From assembly GCF_000378985.1 (NCBI RefSeq), contig NZ_KB905370.1, positions 3,741,342 through 3,805,341 on the forward strand: a stretch of DNA of 64,000 nt. Direction: 5' to 3'. The notes beneath the pieces are model-generated. The model made no database searches, had not been told where the DNA came from, and was given only the letters and a program-made list of their open reading frames with translations. The stretch's first letter is position 1; the number at the start of each line of letters is the position of its first letter. This DNA comes from Ensifer sp. BR816 (GTDB taxonomy: Bacteria > Pseudomonadota > Alphaproteobacteria > Rhizobiales > Rhizobiaceae). The position numbers and the translations under genes are program-made. Positions 55,215 through 63,115 of the stretch are shown one piece after another.

Positions 55215-56108
55215 ATGTTCAGCCTAAGAAGCCTGGAAGTTTTTTATTGGGCAGGACGCCTGCGCAGCTTCTCCAAGGCAGCAGAGAAGCTCAACACCAC
55301 GCAGCCGACAATCTCACAGCGGATTGGGGCGATGGAGGAACTAGTCGGCGAACCTCTGTTCGATCGAATGGCGAAGCCCATAGCTCTGACAAGGGTTGGG
55401 CGAACCCTATTCGGCCATGCAGAATTGCTTCTGCGGCAGGTCGTTGCCATGGAGCGCGATCTTGAACTCAATAGGCACCTGCACTGCAGGATACGCCTTG
55501 GGGTCTCGGAAACTATTGTTCAAACGTGGCTTTCGCGATTTCTCGAACAGGCCTCGCGCCGCTTTCCAAACATAGACTTCGACATGACGGTGGACGTCAC
55601 CCCGTCAATGCTCGTTGCCCTGCAAAACGGCGAAATCGACATCGCACTGATGTTGGGACCCGCAGTCCTCGAAGGTTTCACCTGTGTAAAACTCAAGGAC
55701 TACCCTCTGCGGTTCTATGCGATCCCCGGGCTCGTCACGGGCGAACCGCTCACATATCAGAAAGCTCCGACCGTCCCCATTTTGACCTATCCTCGTAATA
55801 CCTACCCATTTGACTATCTCCGGGAGCTGATATTTGAAAAAAGCGGTCAACCCCCTCGAATCTTCGCAAACTCATCGATCTCGACAATCGAGAAACTGGC
55901 GCTCGACGGCATAGGCGTTGCACTTGTTGCAGAAGGCACTCTCGGTGCGGCAAAGGACGGCAACATTCTTCAGCCTGTCCCAAGCGAAATAGACCTCCCC
56001 CCCTTGAGGTTCTACGCGTTCTACCCGTTAGGCTTCGGCAGCGAAATGCTTGAGGAACTTGCGGCGATTGCGCAGCGCGTTGCCAGTGAGGACTCCCACG
56101 CGCAATGA
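55215..56108 (+). CDS. LysR-family regulator
   Basis: The 297-residue protein opens with a typical LysR winged helix (SLRSLEVFYWAGRLRSFSKA, then AEKLNTTQPTISQRIGAMEE). The substrate-binding domain follows (CRIRLGVSETIVQTWLSRFL). It lies 102 bp before the PLP dehydratase in the same direction and is the likely local activator of the dehydratase-DUF4392-RidA genes. The inducer is unknown; an amino acid such as a hydroxyaspartate or D-glutamate would fit the neighbours. Confidence 0.92.
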   Translation: MFSLRSLEVFYWAGRLRSFSKAAEKLNTTQPTISQRIGAMEELVGEPLFDRMAKPIALTRVGRTLFGHAELLLRQVVAMERDLELNRHLHCRIRLGVSETIVQTWLSRFLEQASRRFPNIDFDMTVDVTPSMLVALQNGEIDIALMLGPAVLEGFTCVKLKDYPLRFYAIPGLVTGEPLTYQKAPTVPILTYPRNTYPFDYLRELIFEKSGQPPRIFANSSISTIEKLALDGIGVALVAEGTLGAAKDGNILQPVPSEIDLPPLRFYAFYPLGFGSEMLEELAAIAQRVASEDSHAQ

Positions 56109-56210
56109 GGACGCATTACATCTCCTTATGCCGATCGATCAGGGATTATAATTTTACTTTAAGTCATCGCTGAGCTTGTCTTGGAGCATATACCGTCTTT
56201 GGAGCTCCAG

Positions 56211-57230
56211 GTGACAGTTCAACCTCCACTCGACCATTTCGAACCGACTGCAGATTCAATCCAAGCGGCGCGGGATCGTATTGGGAAATATGCGGTGCGT
56301 ACGCCGATCCTAGAGAGTCAGGAGCTGAACCGGCTGGTTGGAGGACGTGTGCTCATCAAGCCGGAGAACCTGCAACGTTCCGGCTCCTTCAAGCTTCGCG
56401 GCGCCCTGAACAGGGCCTTGCAGCTCAACGCGGCGCAGCGTGATTGCGGCATTGTGACGTGGTCGTCAGGCAATCACGGATTGGCAATCTCGTTTGTAGC
56501 CAGAGAACTTGGGATTCGAGCCACTGTTTTGATGCCTTACGACGCTCCCAAGACGAAGGTGGAGGGTGTGCGGCAAAACGGCGCGAGCGTCCGGCTCTAC
56601 GACAAAACCAAGGAAGATCGTGAAGAGATCGGCGCGCAAATCGCGGCTGAGAGCGGAGCTGTCATCGTGCCGCCCTATGACGATCCGTACGTCATTACCG
56701 GTCAGGCGACCCTCGGTGCGGAAATCGCCCACCAAGCTGCTGAAATAGGTGTCTCGCTTGATGTTGCGCTGTTTTCGTGTTCCGGCGGAGGGCTTGTTTC
56801 AGGCGCTGCTTGCGGAGTTCACACTCTCATGCCGCGGGCGGCAATCTATAGCGTTGAAGCCGCAGGTTTCGACGGGATGGCGCTTTCGCTTGCCGCCGGT
56901 GAGCCGCGAAAAGCGCCCGCGCTTGCCACATCGATCTGTGACGCTCTGCTGGTCCCTGCTCCGGGCAAATTGACGTTCCCGATATGTCGAAAGCATCTCG
57001 CCGGCGGGCTGTCTGTCGACGACGACGAGGTGAAGGAGGCTATCCGCTTCGCCTATCGTGACCTGAAACTCGTGGTCGAACCCGGCGGGGCGGTAGCATT
57101 GGCCGCGCTGTTGGCCGGCAAGTTGGAAATCACGGGAAAAATCGCCGCGATACTGGTCAGCGGCGGCAACGTCGATTCTGACAAGTTCGCCAACTACCTC
57201 ACCACCGTATCGGAACCTGAACATGCTTGA
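56211..57230 (+). CDS. PLP-dependent threonine/hydroxyaspartate-type dehydratase
   Basis: The protein has 339 residues from a GTG at 56211 (GGAG seven bases upstream); a TTG at 56181 is weaker. This fold-type II enzyme has the PLP lysine in RSGSFKLRGALNRA (about residue 61), the phosphate loop CSGGGLVSGAACG and SSGNHGLAISFVA. It belongs to the serine/threonine dehydratase - hydroxyaspartate ammonia-lyase - EutB group. It overlaps the DUF4392 gene by 8 bp. It probably deaminates or racemises a hydroxy amino acid. It is distinct from BhcB and not its duplicate. Confidence 0.88.
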   Translation: MTVQPPLDHFEPTADSIQAARDRIGKYAVRTPILESQELNRLVGGRVLIKPENLQRSGSFKLRGALNRALQLNAAQRDCGIVTWSSGNHGLAISFVARELGIRATVLMPYDAPKTKVEGVRQNGASVRLYDKTKEDREEIGAQIAAESGAVIVPPYDDPYVITGQATLGAEIAHQAAEIGVSLDVALFSCSGGGLVSGAACGVHTLMPRAAIYSVEAAGFDGMALSLAAGEPRKAPALATSICDALLVPAPGKLTFPICRKHLAGGLSVDDDEVKEAIRFAYRDLKLVVEPGGAVALAALLAGKLEITGKIAAILVSGGNVDSDKFANYLTTVSEPEHA

Positions 57231-58290
57231 TCTGCAAAGTGCAAAGGGCGAGAGAATCGCCCGGACTATCGAGAATTTTATGACGCTCGATCTCACAGGC
57301 CTCGGGCTGATCGGCAAGATTTATGAGGCGCTTCAAAGCCGCCAGCCCGGCCCGGCTTGCATGACGGCCGCCAAACTGATTTGCGACCGGGTGCGCGACC
57401 ATGGCGGTCCGATTGTCATTGCCACAGGCTTTCCCGAGGGGGCCGGCGTCCCTGAGACCGATGGCCCCGTGGGTGCAGCGCTCATGGCGCGTGCATTCTT
57501 CCTGGGGCTGGGTGTTGAAACGATCATCCTGACGGACAACGACTGGGTTGAAATGACGACCGGGACTTGCCGGGGAGCCGGCCTCTCTCCCCTTCCCTTC
57601 CCCGAATCTGGCGTAATCCAGTCGGTCGAGTTCATCCGACCGGTCTACATTCGCAGCGTGCCAAAGGACGATGCAGGCTGCCGGCAGATTACGGACTCTC
57701 TGCTCGATGTAACCAGACCGTCCCTGGTCATCTCGATTGAGCGCCCAGGAAGAAATGACCGTGGCGTCTATCATGGTCTCGGTGGACGGCCTCTCGACGG
57801 TCTTGTCGCCGATCTCGATCAATTTTTCCTTCGCGCGAAATCCAAAGGCGTTCCGTTCGTTGCTATCGGCGATGGAGGAAATGAGTTGGGGATGGGCGTG
57901 ATCGCAGAAGAACTCAAGGTCTTTTCACCGAAGGCCAAGGATAGTGGCCATCCGGGACGTGGAGGTGTGGCGGCGGCAACGGCAGCCGACCACCTGATCG
58001 TTTCGAACGTCTCCAACTGGGGTGCTACCGGGCTTATCGCTGCCCTTTCGGCACTACTTGAGAAACCCTCGATCTTCCACGACGGCGAGTTGGAGCGCCG
58101 GTGCATAGAACAATGCGTTTCCTTCGGTGGTGTCGACGGCATGTTCATGGGGCCGGAACCGGCAGTGGATGGCATTTCCGCTACCGAGTGGGCAGGGCTT
58201 GTGACCACGTTGCGCAACACGCTTGAGCGCCTCGCCGGCAGGGTCGTTGGCTGGAAAGGCGATAGCGGCGATTGGCGCCAACTGAAGTGA
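57223..58290 (+). CDS. DUF4392 protein, D-glutamate cyclase C-terminal half
   Basis: The 355-residue cytosolic protein has conserved blocks IVIATGFPEGAGVPETDGP, SIERPGRNDRGVYHGLGG, FVAIGDGGNELGMGV and VSNWGATGLIAALS. This is the DUF4392 domain that forms the C-terminal half of the eukaryotic D-glutamate cyclase DGLUCY, which turns D-glutamate into 5-oxo-D-proline. The other half (DUF1445) is encoded at 59880-60704 on the opposite strand. It is coupled to the PLP dehydratase (8-bp overlap). Whether the bacterial protein alone is catalytic is unknown. Confidence 0.88.
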   Translation: MLDLQSAKGERIARTIENFMTLDLTGLGLIGKIYEALQSRQPGPACMTAAKLICDRVRDHGGPIVIATGFPEGAGVPETDGPVGAALMARAFFLGLGVETIILTDNDWVEMTTGTCRGAGLSPLPFPESGVIQSVEFIRPVYIRSVPKDDAGCRQITDSLLDVTRPSLVISIERPGRNDRGVYHGLGGRPLDGLVADLDQFFLRAKSKGVPFVAIGDGGNELGMGVIAEELKVFSPKAKDSGHPGRGGVAAATAADHLIVSNVSNWGATGLIAALSALLEKPSIFHDGELERRCIEQCVSFGGVDGMFMGPEPAVDGISATEWAGLVTTLRNTLERLAGRVVGWKGDSGDWRQLK

Positions 58291-58298
58291 GAACAGGG

Positions 58299-58688
58299 AT
58301 GGGGATGGGGATCGTTGATGCGCGCTTGACCAGCCTCGGTCTGGAGCTTCCCGAAGAAAATCCTCCTCAAGGGAACTATGTTCCCTTTGTCCAATCGGGT
58401 GCTCTGGTCCTCGTCGCCGGCCAGGGCCCTCGCAAGGGTGGTCAGCTGATCTACAAGGGCGTTATTGGCGATAATTTGACCCTCGCGGATGGCCAGGCAG
58501 CCGCCCGCCTTTGCGCATTGAATATATTGGGACAGTTGCGCTCCGCCTGCAGCGGTGACCTTGATCGGGCCGTACGGCTCGTCCGGGTCGCGGGGCTTGT
58601 CCGTTGCACAAAGCTCTGCCCCGAGGCACGAATGGCGGCCGTGTCTATGCTGAAACAGCTAGGTCAGCGAATGCGTCACGGTGGCTAG
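58299..58688 (+). CDS. RidA-family protein with a replaced C-terminus
   Basis: The frame has about 129 residues (Met at 58299 or 58305). It matches the long RidA/YjgF subfamily up to residue 105 (NYVPFVQSGALVLVAGQGPR, then AAARLCALNILGQLRSACSG and VRLVRVAGLVRC). After that the usual tail with the active-site Arg/Glu region is absent and is replaced by KLCPEARMAAVSMLKQLGQR. A normal member has about 150 residues. RidA proteins hydrolyse reactive enamines/imines made by PLP dehydratases, so the placement after one is logical. This copy is probably damaged. Confidence 0.75.
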   Translation: MGMGIVDARLTSLGLELPEENPPQGNYVPFVQSGALVLVAGQGPRKGGQLIYKGVIGDNLTLADGQAAARLCALNILGQLRSACSGDLDRAVRLVRVAGLVRCTKLCPEARMAAVSMLKQLGQRMRHGG

Positions 58689-59017
58689 TTCTCTCCTTCG
58701 CATCGGAGGAGGTCAAGCCGGTTTAGTCTTCCTCATACCCATGGAAATCTGGATGGTGTTGGAACGCCCGTCGCAACGGCGTTGGTTCCGCGGAACCAAC
58801 GCTGCAAGCGGCAAGAACAGCCTTCAAGGCGATTGGGCGATAGTGCACCGAGAGATCGGGAGCTTTCTGATGGCCTTTATCCATGTTGGAAGTCATCCGA
58901 CAGTCCTTTAATCTGGCAATTCCGGTAAATGCTGCTCTCGCCCACCGATATCTTGGCCGTCCGGCCGGACGGGGCCGTATTCGCATTCGCGATCCAAGCC
59001 GATGAAGGTATCCAGGC
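58689..59017. other. Eroded region with a 24-bp perfect palindrome
   Basis: No intact gene is seen. The first codons on the plus strand (SSLLRIGGGQAGL) look like the FAD-binding start of a reductase that then breaks off. A perfect 24-bp palindrome occupies 58779-58802 (central GGTTCCGCGGAACC). The stretch separates two convergent operons. Confidence 0.55.
58779..58802. repeat. Perfect 24-bp palindrome
   Basis: Both arms match without a loop around TTCCGCGGAA. It is located between convergent operons, so it might be a bidirectional terminator stem, a protein-binding site or a recombination scar. No T-run flanks it. Confidence 0.7.
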
Positions 59018-59311
59018 TTAAGAGATGTGCCTGTACTTATTGAGCGTGACCGACTGGATCCACTGGCCGGCTTTTGCGCCGAATGCCTTCATTGATTCCG
59101 TATTGTTGTGCAGGTCGAGCGACTGCTCATCGTCCCAGATCTCATAAAAGAGGAATTCTCCGGGGCGATCGAGCGAAACGTGCAGATCGTATTGGACGAA
59201 GCCTGGCTCCGTGCGTGCGATGGAAACCAGTTCCATCAACCCGTCTCTAAGGAGGTCCTCTTTTCCTTGATGCGCGATGACCACTGCGACAACTACAAGC
59301 TTTTCCTTCAT
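59018..59311 (-). CDS. YgiN/ABM-type putative quinol monooxygenase
   Basis: The 97-residue dimeric alpha-beta barrel protein starts at MKEKLVVVAVVIAH. The family pattern is TEPGFVQYDLHVSLDRPGEF, then FYEIWDDEQSLDLHNNT. These small enzymes oxidise quinols or act as antibiotic-biosynthesis monooxygenases; many only bind small aromatic compounds. It is the last gene of the leftward seven-gene group, 42 bp after OsmC. A Met six codons further upstream is an alternative start. Confidence 0.88.
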   Translation of the reverse strand: MKEKLVVVAVVIAHQGKEDLLRDGLMELVSIARTEPGFVQYDLHVSLDRPGEFLFYEIWDDEQSLDLHNNTESMKAFGAKAGQWIQSVTLNKYRHIS

Positions 59312-59353
59312 GTATCGCCTCTCCTTCACAGATTTTCGTTGGTTGATCGCATG

Positions 59354-59821
59354 TCAAGCATCAGCTAGCTGTGGTTCCAACTCGATGGATACTTTCGACC
59401 TAATTGAATTTGCAATGAAGCAGCCTTTGTGCGCGCGGTGATGCAACCGAGCCAGAGCGTCGCGATCGGGTTGCTTTTCAGAACTGAAGGAGACTCTGGG
59501 CCGAAGCGTGATCGACGATACCCAGTGGAAACCCACAGGGCTTTTGGCGACCGTGCCGACGGCTTCGTCGACATAAGTGCTGACCGTATACCCGCTTCCT
59601 TCGCAAATCGCCAGGAAGTACAGCATGTGGCAACTTGCGAGCGCAGAAACGAGCAACTGTTCTGGATCGGCCATTTCGCTGTTGCCTAAGTAATCCGGGG
59701 CTGCCGAGACAGGGATAGTTACCTGAGGGCTGATGATTGACTTATGGTCGCGGCTGTATGTACCGGGTTGTTTGGTATGCTCAGTCGCGCTCCATTCAAC
59801 GCGCACGATGTGTTCAGACAT
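59354..59821 (-). CDS. OsmC/Ohr-family peroxide reductase
   Basis: The 155-residue protein starts at MSEHIVRVEWSATEH. It has the first redox Cys in VSALASCHMLYFLAI and the second in HHRAHKGCFIANSI. The OsmC fold is apparent, with the GYTVSTYVDEAVGT strand region between. It reduces organic hydroperoxides with lipoylated or thiol donors. That is of interest because an AcoC-type lipoyl E2 is encoded upstream in the same direction, and Ohr/OsmC enzymes in other bacteria are recycled by lipoylated proteins. Start chosen by family length. Confidence 0.9.
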   Translation of the reverse strand: MSEHIVRVEWSATEHTKQPGTYSRDHKSIISPQVTIPVSAAPDYLGNSEMADPEQLLVSALASCHMLYFLAICEGSGYTVSTYVDEAVGTVAKSPVGFHWVSSITLRPRVSFSSEKQPDRDALARLHHRAHKGCFIANSIRSKVSIELEPQLADA

Positions 59822-59879
59822 TGGTAGCTCTCCAGTTGATGCCGTGAACGGCGGGCACGTCTCGGCGCCCAACTTCGGT

Positions 59880-60704
59880 TCAGTTTCTCCGGGTCTCTTT
59901 GCCGGGCGTAACCGCAAGATCCGCTGGCAAATCGGTAACGAGCATAAATCCCGGCTCATGTGTGATCGCGAGGTCCAGTTTCGCCTCCTGAAGTGCGAGC
60001 TGCGGCGTTACCCCACAAGCCCAGAAGCCGAGTATGTCACCCGGTTCGATAACCGGCGGATCGCCGTAATCTGGCCTGATGATGTCTTTGATGCCAATGT
60101 CGGCGGGATCGCCTATGTGAACTGGGGCGCCATGGGCAAGCGGATAGCGGTCCGACAAGATGATGGCCTGGATGGCATCGGCCGGCCGAAATGCCCGCAT
60201 CGACACCACCATCGATCCGGCAAAGGGCCCCGCAGGGTTGGTAGGGAGATTCGTCGCGTACATCGCAACGTTGCGATTGGCACTGATGTGACGGATATCG
60301 ATCCCAGCGCGAAGGATCGCGCTCTCAAACGAGAATGAGCAACCAAGCGCGAACGTGACGAGATCGTCACGCCAGATGTCCGAAAGGTTGGCTATTGTCT
60401 CCGTATGCTCGCCCGACCGATAGACTCGATATCGAGCCACGTCTGTGCGAATGTCAATCGAGCCTAATTCAGGCAAGCCCGGATCGCCCGGCTTGCCAAT
60501 GCCGAGGAGCGGGCAACTTTTGGCATTGCGCTCGCAAAATAGGCGGAAGTCGGATGCATGCCGCTCAGGCAAAATCACCAGATTGGCTTGCATGAACCCT
60601 TCGGCAAACCCGGTGGTTGGGACGCGAAGGCTCCCTTCGCGGATCATCTGTCGAACTTCAGAAGCCGACATGGATGCCTTTGCTGCAACTGATTCCGTTG
60701 ACAT
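59880..60704 (-). CDS. DUF1445 protein, D-glutamate cyclase N-terminal half / putative hydro-lyase
   Basis: The 274-residue protein starts at MSTESVAAKASMSASEVR. Conserved DUF1445 blocks are present: GFAEGFMQANLVILPERHAS, LVTFALGCSFSFESAIL, GSMVVSMRAFRPADAIQAI, HGAPVHIGDPADIGI, and WACGVTPQLALQEAK with ITHEPGFMLVTDL. In animals this domain is fused to DUF4392 in the D-glutamate cyclase DGLUCY. Here the halves are separate genes in convergent operons, 1.6 kb apart. In bacteria it is often labelled a hydro-lyase. Cyclisation of D-glutamate to 5-oxo-D-proline is the best-supported activity of the family. Confidence 0.9.
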   Translation of the reverse strand: MSTESVAAKASMSASEVRQMIREGSLRVPTTGFAEGFMQANLVILPERHASDFRLFCERNAKSCPLLGIGKPGDPGLPELGSIDIRTDVARYRVYRSGEHTETIANLSDIWRDDLVTFALGCSFSFESAILRAGIDIRHISANRNVAMYATNLPTNPAGPFAGSMVVSMRAFRPADAIQAIILSDRYPLAHGAPVHIGDPADIGIKDIIRPDYGDPPVIEPGDILGFWACGVTPQLALQEAKLDLAITHEPGFMLVTDLPADLAVTPGKETRRN

Positions 60705-60737
60705 GCGACCCTCATAGGCAGTGAAAGAAGGATAGGG

Positions 60738-61160
60738 CTAGTGCTGCTGCAGCGCTGACACCATCACCTCTGCAATCGCTACGTCGGCATCCACCGGTCC
60801 CCCCGACGCGCCAACCCCCCCGATGACGGTCTTGCCGTCGTGGACCGGCAATCCGCCGCCGAAGACGACAAAGGGCCTGCGCCCGCCGAGCGCATCAAGC
60901 CCATAGAGCGCTGCGCCCGGCTGCACGATTTCGAGCCAGCTCCCGGAAGGCGAGCGCAGGGCCAGAGCGGTATATGCCTTGCCTTGAGCGATCTCGACTG
61001 TGGAAAGCGCGGCGTCGTCGACGCGCAAGAACGCCATCAGGTTGCCGCCGGCATCCACGATTGCGAGAGAAGAAGGCTCACCAAGCTGCCGTGCTTTCGC
61101 CGCGCCGACCTCAATGGCTTTGAGCGCCGATTCATGCGTAATCATCTTCGCCATTTTCAT
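60738..61160 (-). CDS. GlcG/HbpS-family haem-binding-like protein
   Basis: The 140-residue protein has the DUF336 pattern: ITHESALKAIEVGAAKARQ, SSLAIVDAGGNLMAFLRVDD, AQGKAYTALALRSPSG and IGGVGASGGPVDADVAIAE. Members include GlcG of glycolate loci and the haem-binding HbpS; some act as small cofactor-binding or redox proteins. It lies between DUF1445 and an SDR in the same transcription unit. The exact role is unknown. The presence of a separate glcDEF operon in this window makes a glycolate link possible, but the two are 15 kb apart. Confidence 0.88.
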   Translation of the reverse strand: MKMAKMITHESALKAIEVGAAKARQLGEPSSLAIVDAGGNLMAFLRVDDAALSTVEIAQGKAYTALALRSPSGSWLEIVQPGAALYGLDALGGRRPFVVFGGGLPVHDGKTVIGGVGASGGPVDADVAIAEVMVSALQQH

Positions 61161-61175
61161 GCCCTCGCCGTTGCC

Positions 61176-61931
61176 TTAGTTGTAGATTCCGCCGTCGACA
61201 TTGATCGACTGAGCTGTGACGTACGAAGCCTCATCCGAGGCGAGATAGACGAACAACGGCGCGACCTCTTGCGGTGTGGCCTGTCGTCCAAGCGGGATGA
61301 CCGTCGGAACCAGGGCTTCCTGCTTGTCTCTGCCACCGATGTAGTCGATGGCCGGCTGGTTGAACGGGGTATCAATCCAACCCGGGCAGACAGCGTTTAC
61401 ACGGATTCCGTCGCGAGCCAGTTCGAGGGCGAGCGTTGTCGTCAACCCAATGACTGCGGCTTTCGATGCCGAATAGGCTAGCAACCCCGGCGCGCCACGC
61501 TTGCCGGCAAGCGACGACATCATCACGATCGAAGACTTGGCAGCAGCACGGAGGTGTTTGACGGACTCGCGCGCAAAAATGAAATTGGCCCGGACGTTGA
61601 TCGTGAAAACCTTGTCCCAGTTGCTGGTACTAAAATCTTCCACTTTGCCCGAGAGTTGGACGCCTGCATTCAGGCACAGCGTGTCCAACCCTTTCATCCA
61701 GGCGACCGATTGAGCGATCGCGTCCTTGATTTCGTCTTCCTGCGAGATATCCGCTTTGAAAAAGCGGACTCGCTCGCCAAAACGCTTCTCGACTTCGGCA
61801 CCCTTGGCTGCATCGATGTCGACCACAGAAACTGTTGCACCTTCGGCCACGAATGCCTCAAGTATGGCAAGACCGATATTCGCCACGCCTCCGGTCAAGA
61901 GAACGCGCTTGCCTGACAATCGTCCGGACAT
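61176..61931 (-). CDS. Short-chain dehydrogenase/reductase
   Basis: The 251-residue classical SDR has the cofactor loop LLTGGVANIGLAILEA, an acidic Asp after the second strand (VVDIDAAKG) that favours NAD(H), LNAGVQ, and the catalytic Ser-Tyr-Lys set with IVMMSSLAGKRG and LAYSASKAAVIGL. It ends in SINVDGGIYN. The substrate is likely a hydroxy acid or alcohol. It sits 60 bp after the AcoC-type gene and 15 bp before the GlcG-like gene, so it should be co-transcribed. Confidence 0.9.
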   Translation of the reverse strand: MSGRLSGKRVLLTGGVANIGLAILEAFVAEGATVSVVDIDAAKGAEVEKRFGERVRFFKADISQEDEIKDAIAQSVAWMKGLDTLCLNAGVQLSGKVEDFSTSNWDKVFTINVRANFIFARESVKHLRAAAKSSIVMMSSLAGKRGAPGLLAYSASKAAVIGLTTTLALELARDGIRVNAVCPGWIDTPFNQPAIDYIGGRDKQEALVPTVIPLGRQATPQEVAPLFVYLASDEASYVTAQSINVDGGIYN

Positions 61932-61991
61932 GGATTTGCTCCCAATTAGAACCAGTTCATTTCACACTTCGGGCATCGGTAAAGCGCGTGC

Positions 61992-63110
61992 TCATCCGCG
62001 CTGGATGTTTTCGAGGATGGCTTCGTTGGCGGCGGACGATGCCTCCATCTGCGGCATGTGGCCGACCGCCGGGATGACGCGCAGCCGAACATTTTCGGGC
62101 AGGTCGGCCGCCTGCGGGAGCGGGACGATCTCGTCCCGTTCGCCCCACAGGAGCGTCACCGGGCAGGTCAGTTCCCGAAGCTGGCCGGCGATCGACTGCA
62201 ACTGGCCATTGTCGTCGGCGATCGTGTCGGCGATCGCCGACAGCGCCTCCGGCACGCCCTCGAGCCGCTTGAAGCGAAGCGTTCCCTCGACCATGTCGCT
62301 GGTGATCTTCGACGGATCGGCAAACAGCCGCTCCAATACGCCGAGCAGCGGCCGGCGGCGTTCCACCGCAACGAAGTCGACGAGGAAATCCCGGCTCATC
62401 TGCTTGCTCAGCCCGATCGGGGCGATCAGCGTCAGCGAACCGACGCGCGAGGACCGCTTGGCGGCGATCGCCGCAGCGACAGCGCCGCCAAACGAGTGCG
62501 CCACCAGATGGATCCTGCCGGGCGCAACGGCTTCGACCGCCGCGTCGACGGCAGCGACGATCTTCGGGAAGACATCCTCGCCCGCGATCGGCGACGAGGC
62601 GCCGTGTCCGGGCAGATCGACCGCAACCACCCGCATGTTTTCGGCGAGCGCCGACTGGTTGAACAGCCAGGTCGAGAGATCGCCGCCAAAGCCGTGCAGC
62701 AGCACGGCGGTCTCGTCACTCTCCGGTCCCGCTTCGAGGACGTTGATCACACCACCATCCACAGCGATCGTCCGTGGCGCCGACGCGCCGCCTTCGCCTT
62801 CCTCACCCGCACCAAGCCGGTCCGCATAGCTTGCGATGAAGGCGTCGATCTCTTCCGACGTCGCCGCCGCGTCGGCGATCACGCCGGCGAGCGCACCGAC
62901 CGGCGCCGTCGTTCCCTCGCCAAGGACGATGCGCCTCAGCGTTCCGGTCGCGGCGGCTTCCACGACATTGGTGACCTTGGTGGTTTCGATCTCGAGGATT
63001 TCCTGACCGCGAGTGACATGTCCGCCCTCGCCGACCATCCACTGGGTGATCTTGCCCTCGGTCATCGTCATTCCCCATTTGGGAACGGTGACTGCCTCGA
63101 TTGACGACAT
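61992..63110 (-). CDS. acoC: Acetoin-dehydrogenase-type E2 (lipoyl domain plus alpha/beta hydrolase)
   Basis: The 372-residue protein has an N-terminal lipoyl domain with the lipoyl Lys45 in EIETTKVTNVVEAA. This is followed by an alpha/beta-hydrolase domain with the nucleophile Ser in LVAHSFGGAVAAAIA and the His in AVGHMPQM. This architecture is characteristic of AcoC, whose hydrolase-fold domain replaces the usual catalytic E2 core. The start MSSIEAVTVPKWGMTM at 63110 fits the family. It lies 5 bp after acoB. Acetoin cleavage to acetaldehyde and acetyl-CoA is the expected reaction, but a related 2-oxo substrate is possible. Confidence 0.93.
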   Translation of the reverse strand: MSSIEAVTVPKWGMTMTEGKITQWMVGEGGHVTRGQEILEIETTKVTNVVEAAATGTLRRIVLGEGTTAPVGALAGVIADAAATSEEIDAFIASYADRLGAGEEGEGGASAPRTIAVDGGVINVLEAGPESDETAVLLHGFGGDLSTWLFNQSALAENMRVVAVDLPGHGASSPIAGEDVFPKIVAAVDAAVEAVAPGRIHLVAHSFGGAVAAAIAAKRSSRVGSLTLIAPIGLSKQMSRDFLVDFVAVERRRPLLGVLERLFADPSKITSDMVEGTLRFKRLEGVPEALSAIADTIADDNGQLQSIAGQLRELTCPVTLLWGERDEIVPLPQAADLPENVRLRVIPAVGHMPQMEASSAANEAILENIQRG

Positions 63111-63115
63111 CGTGT

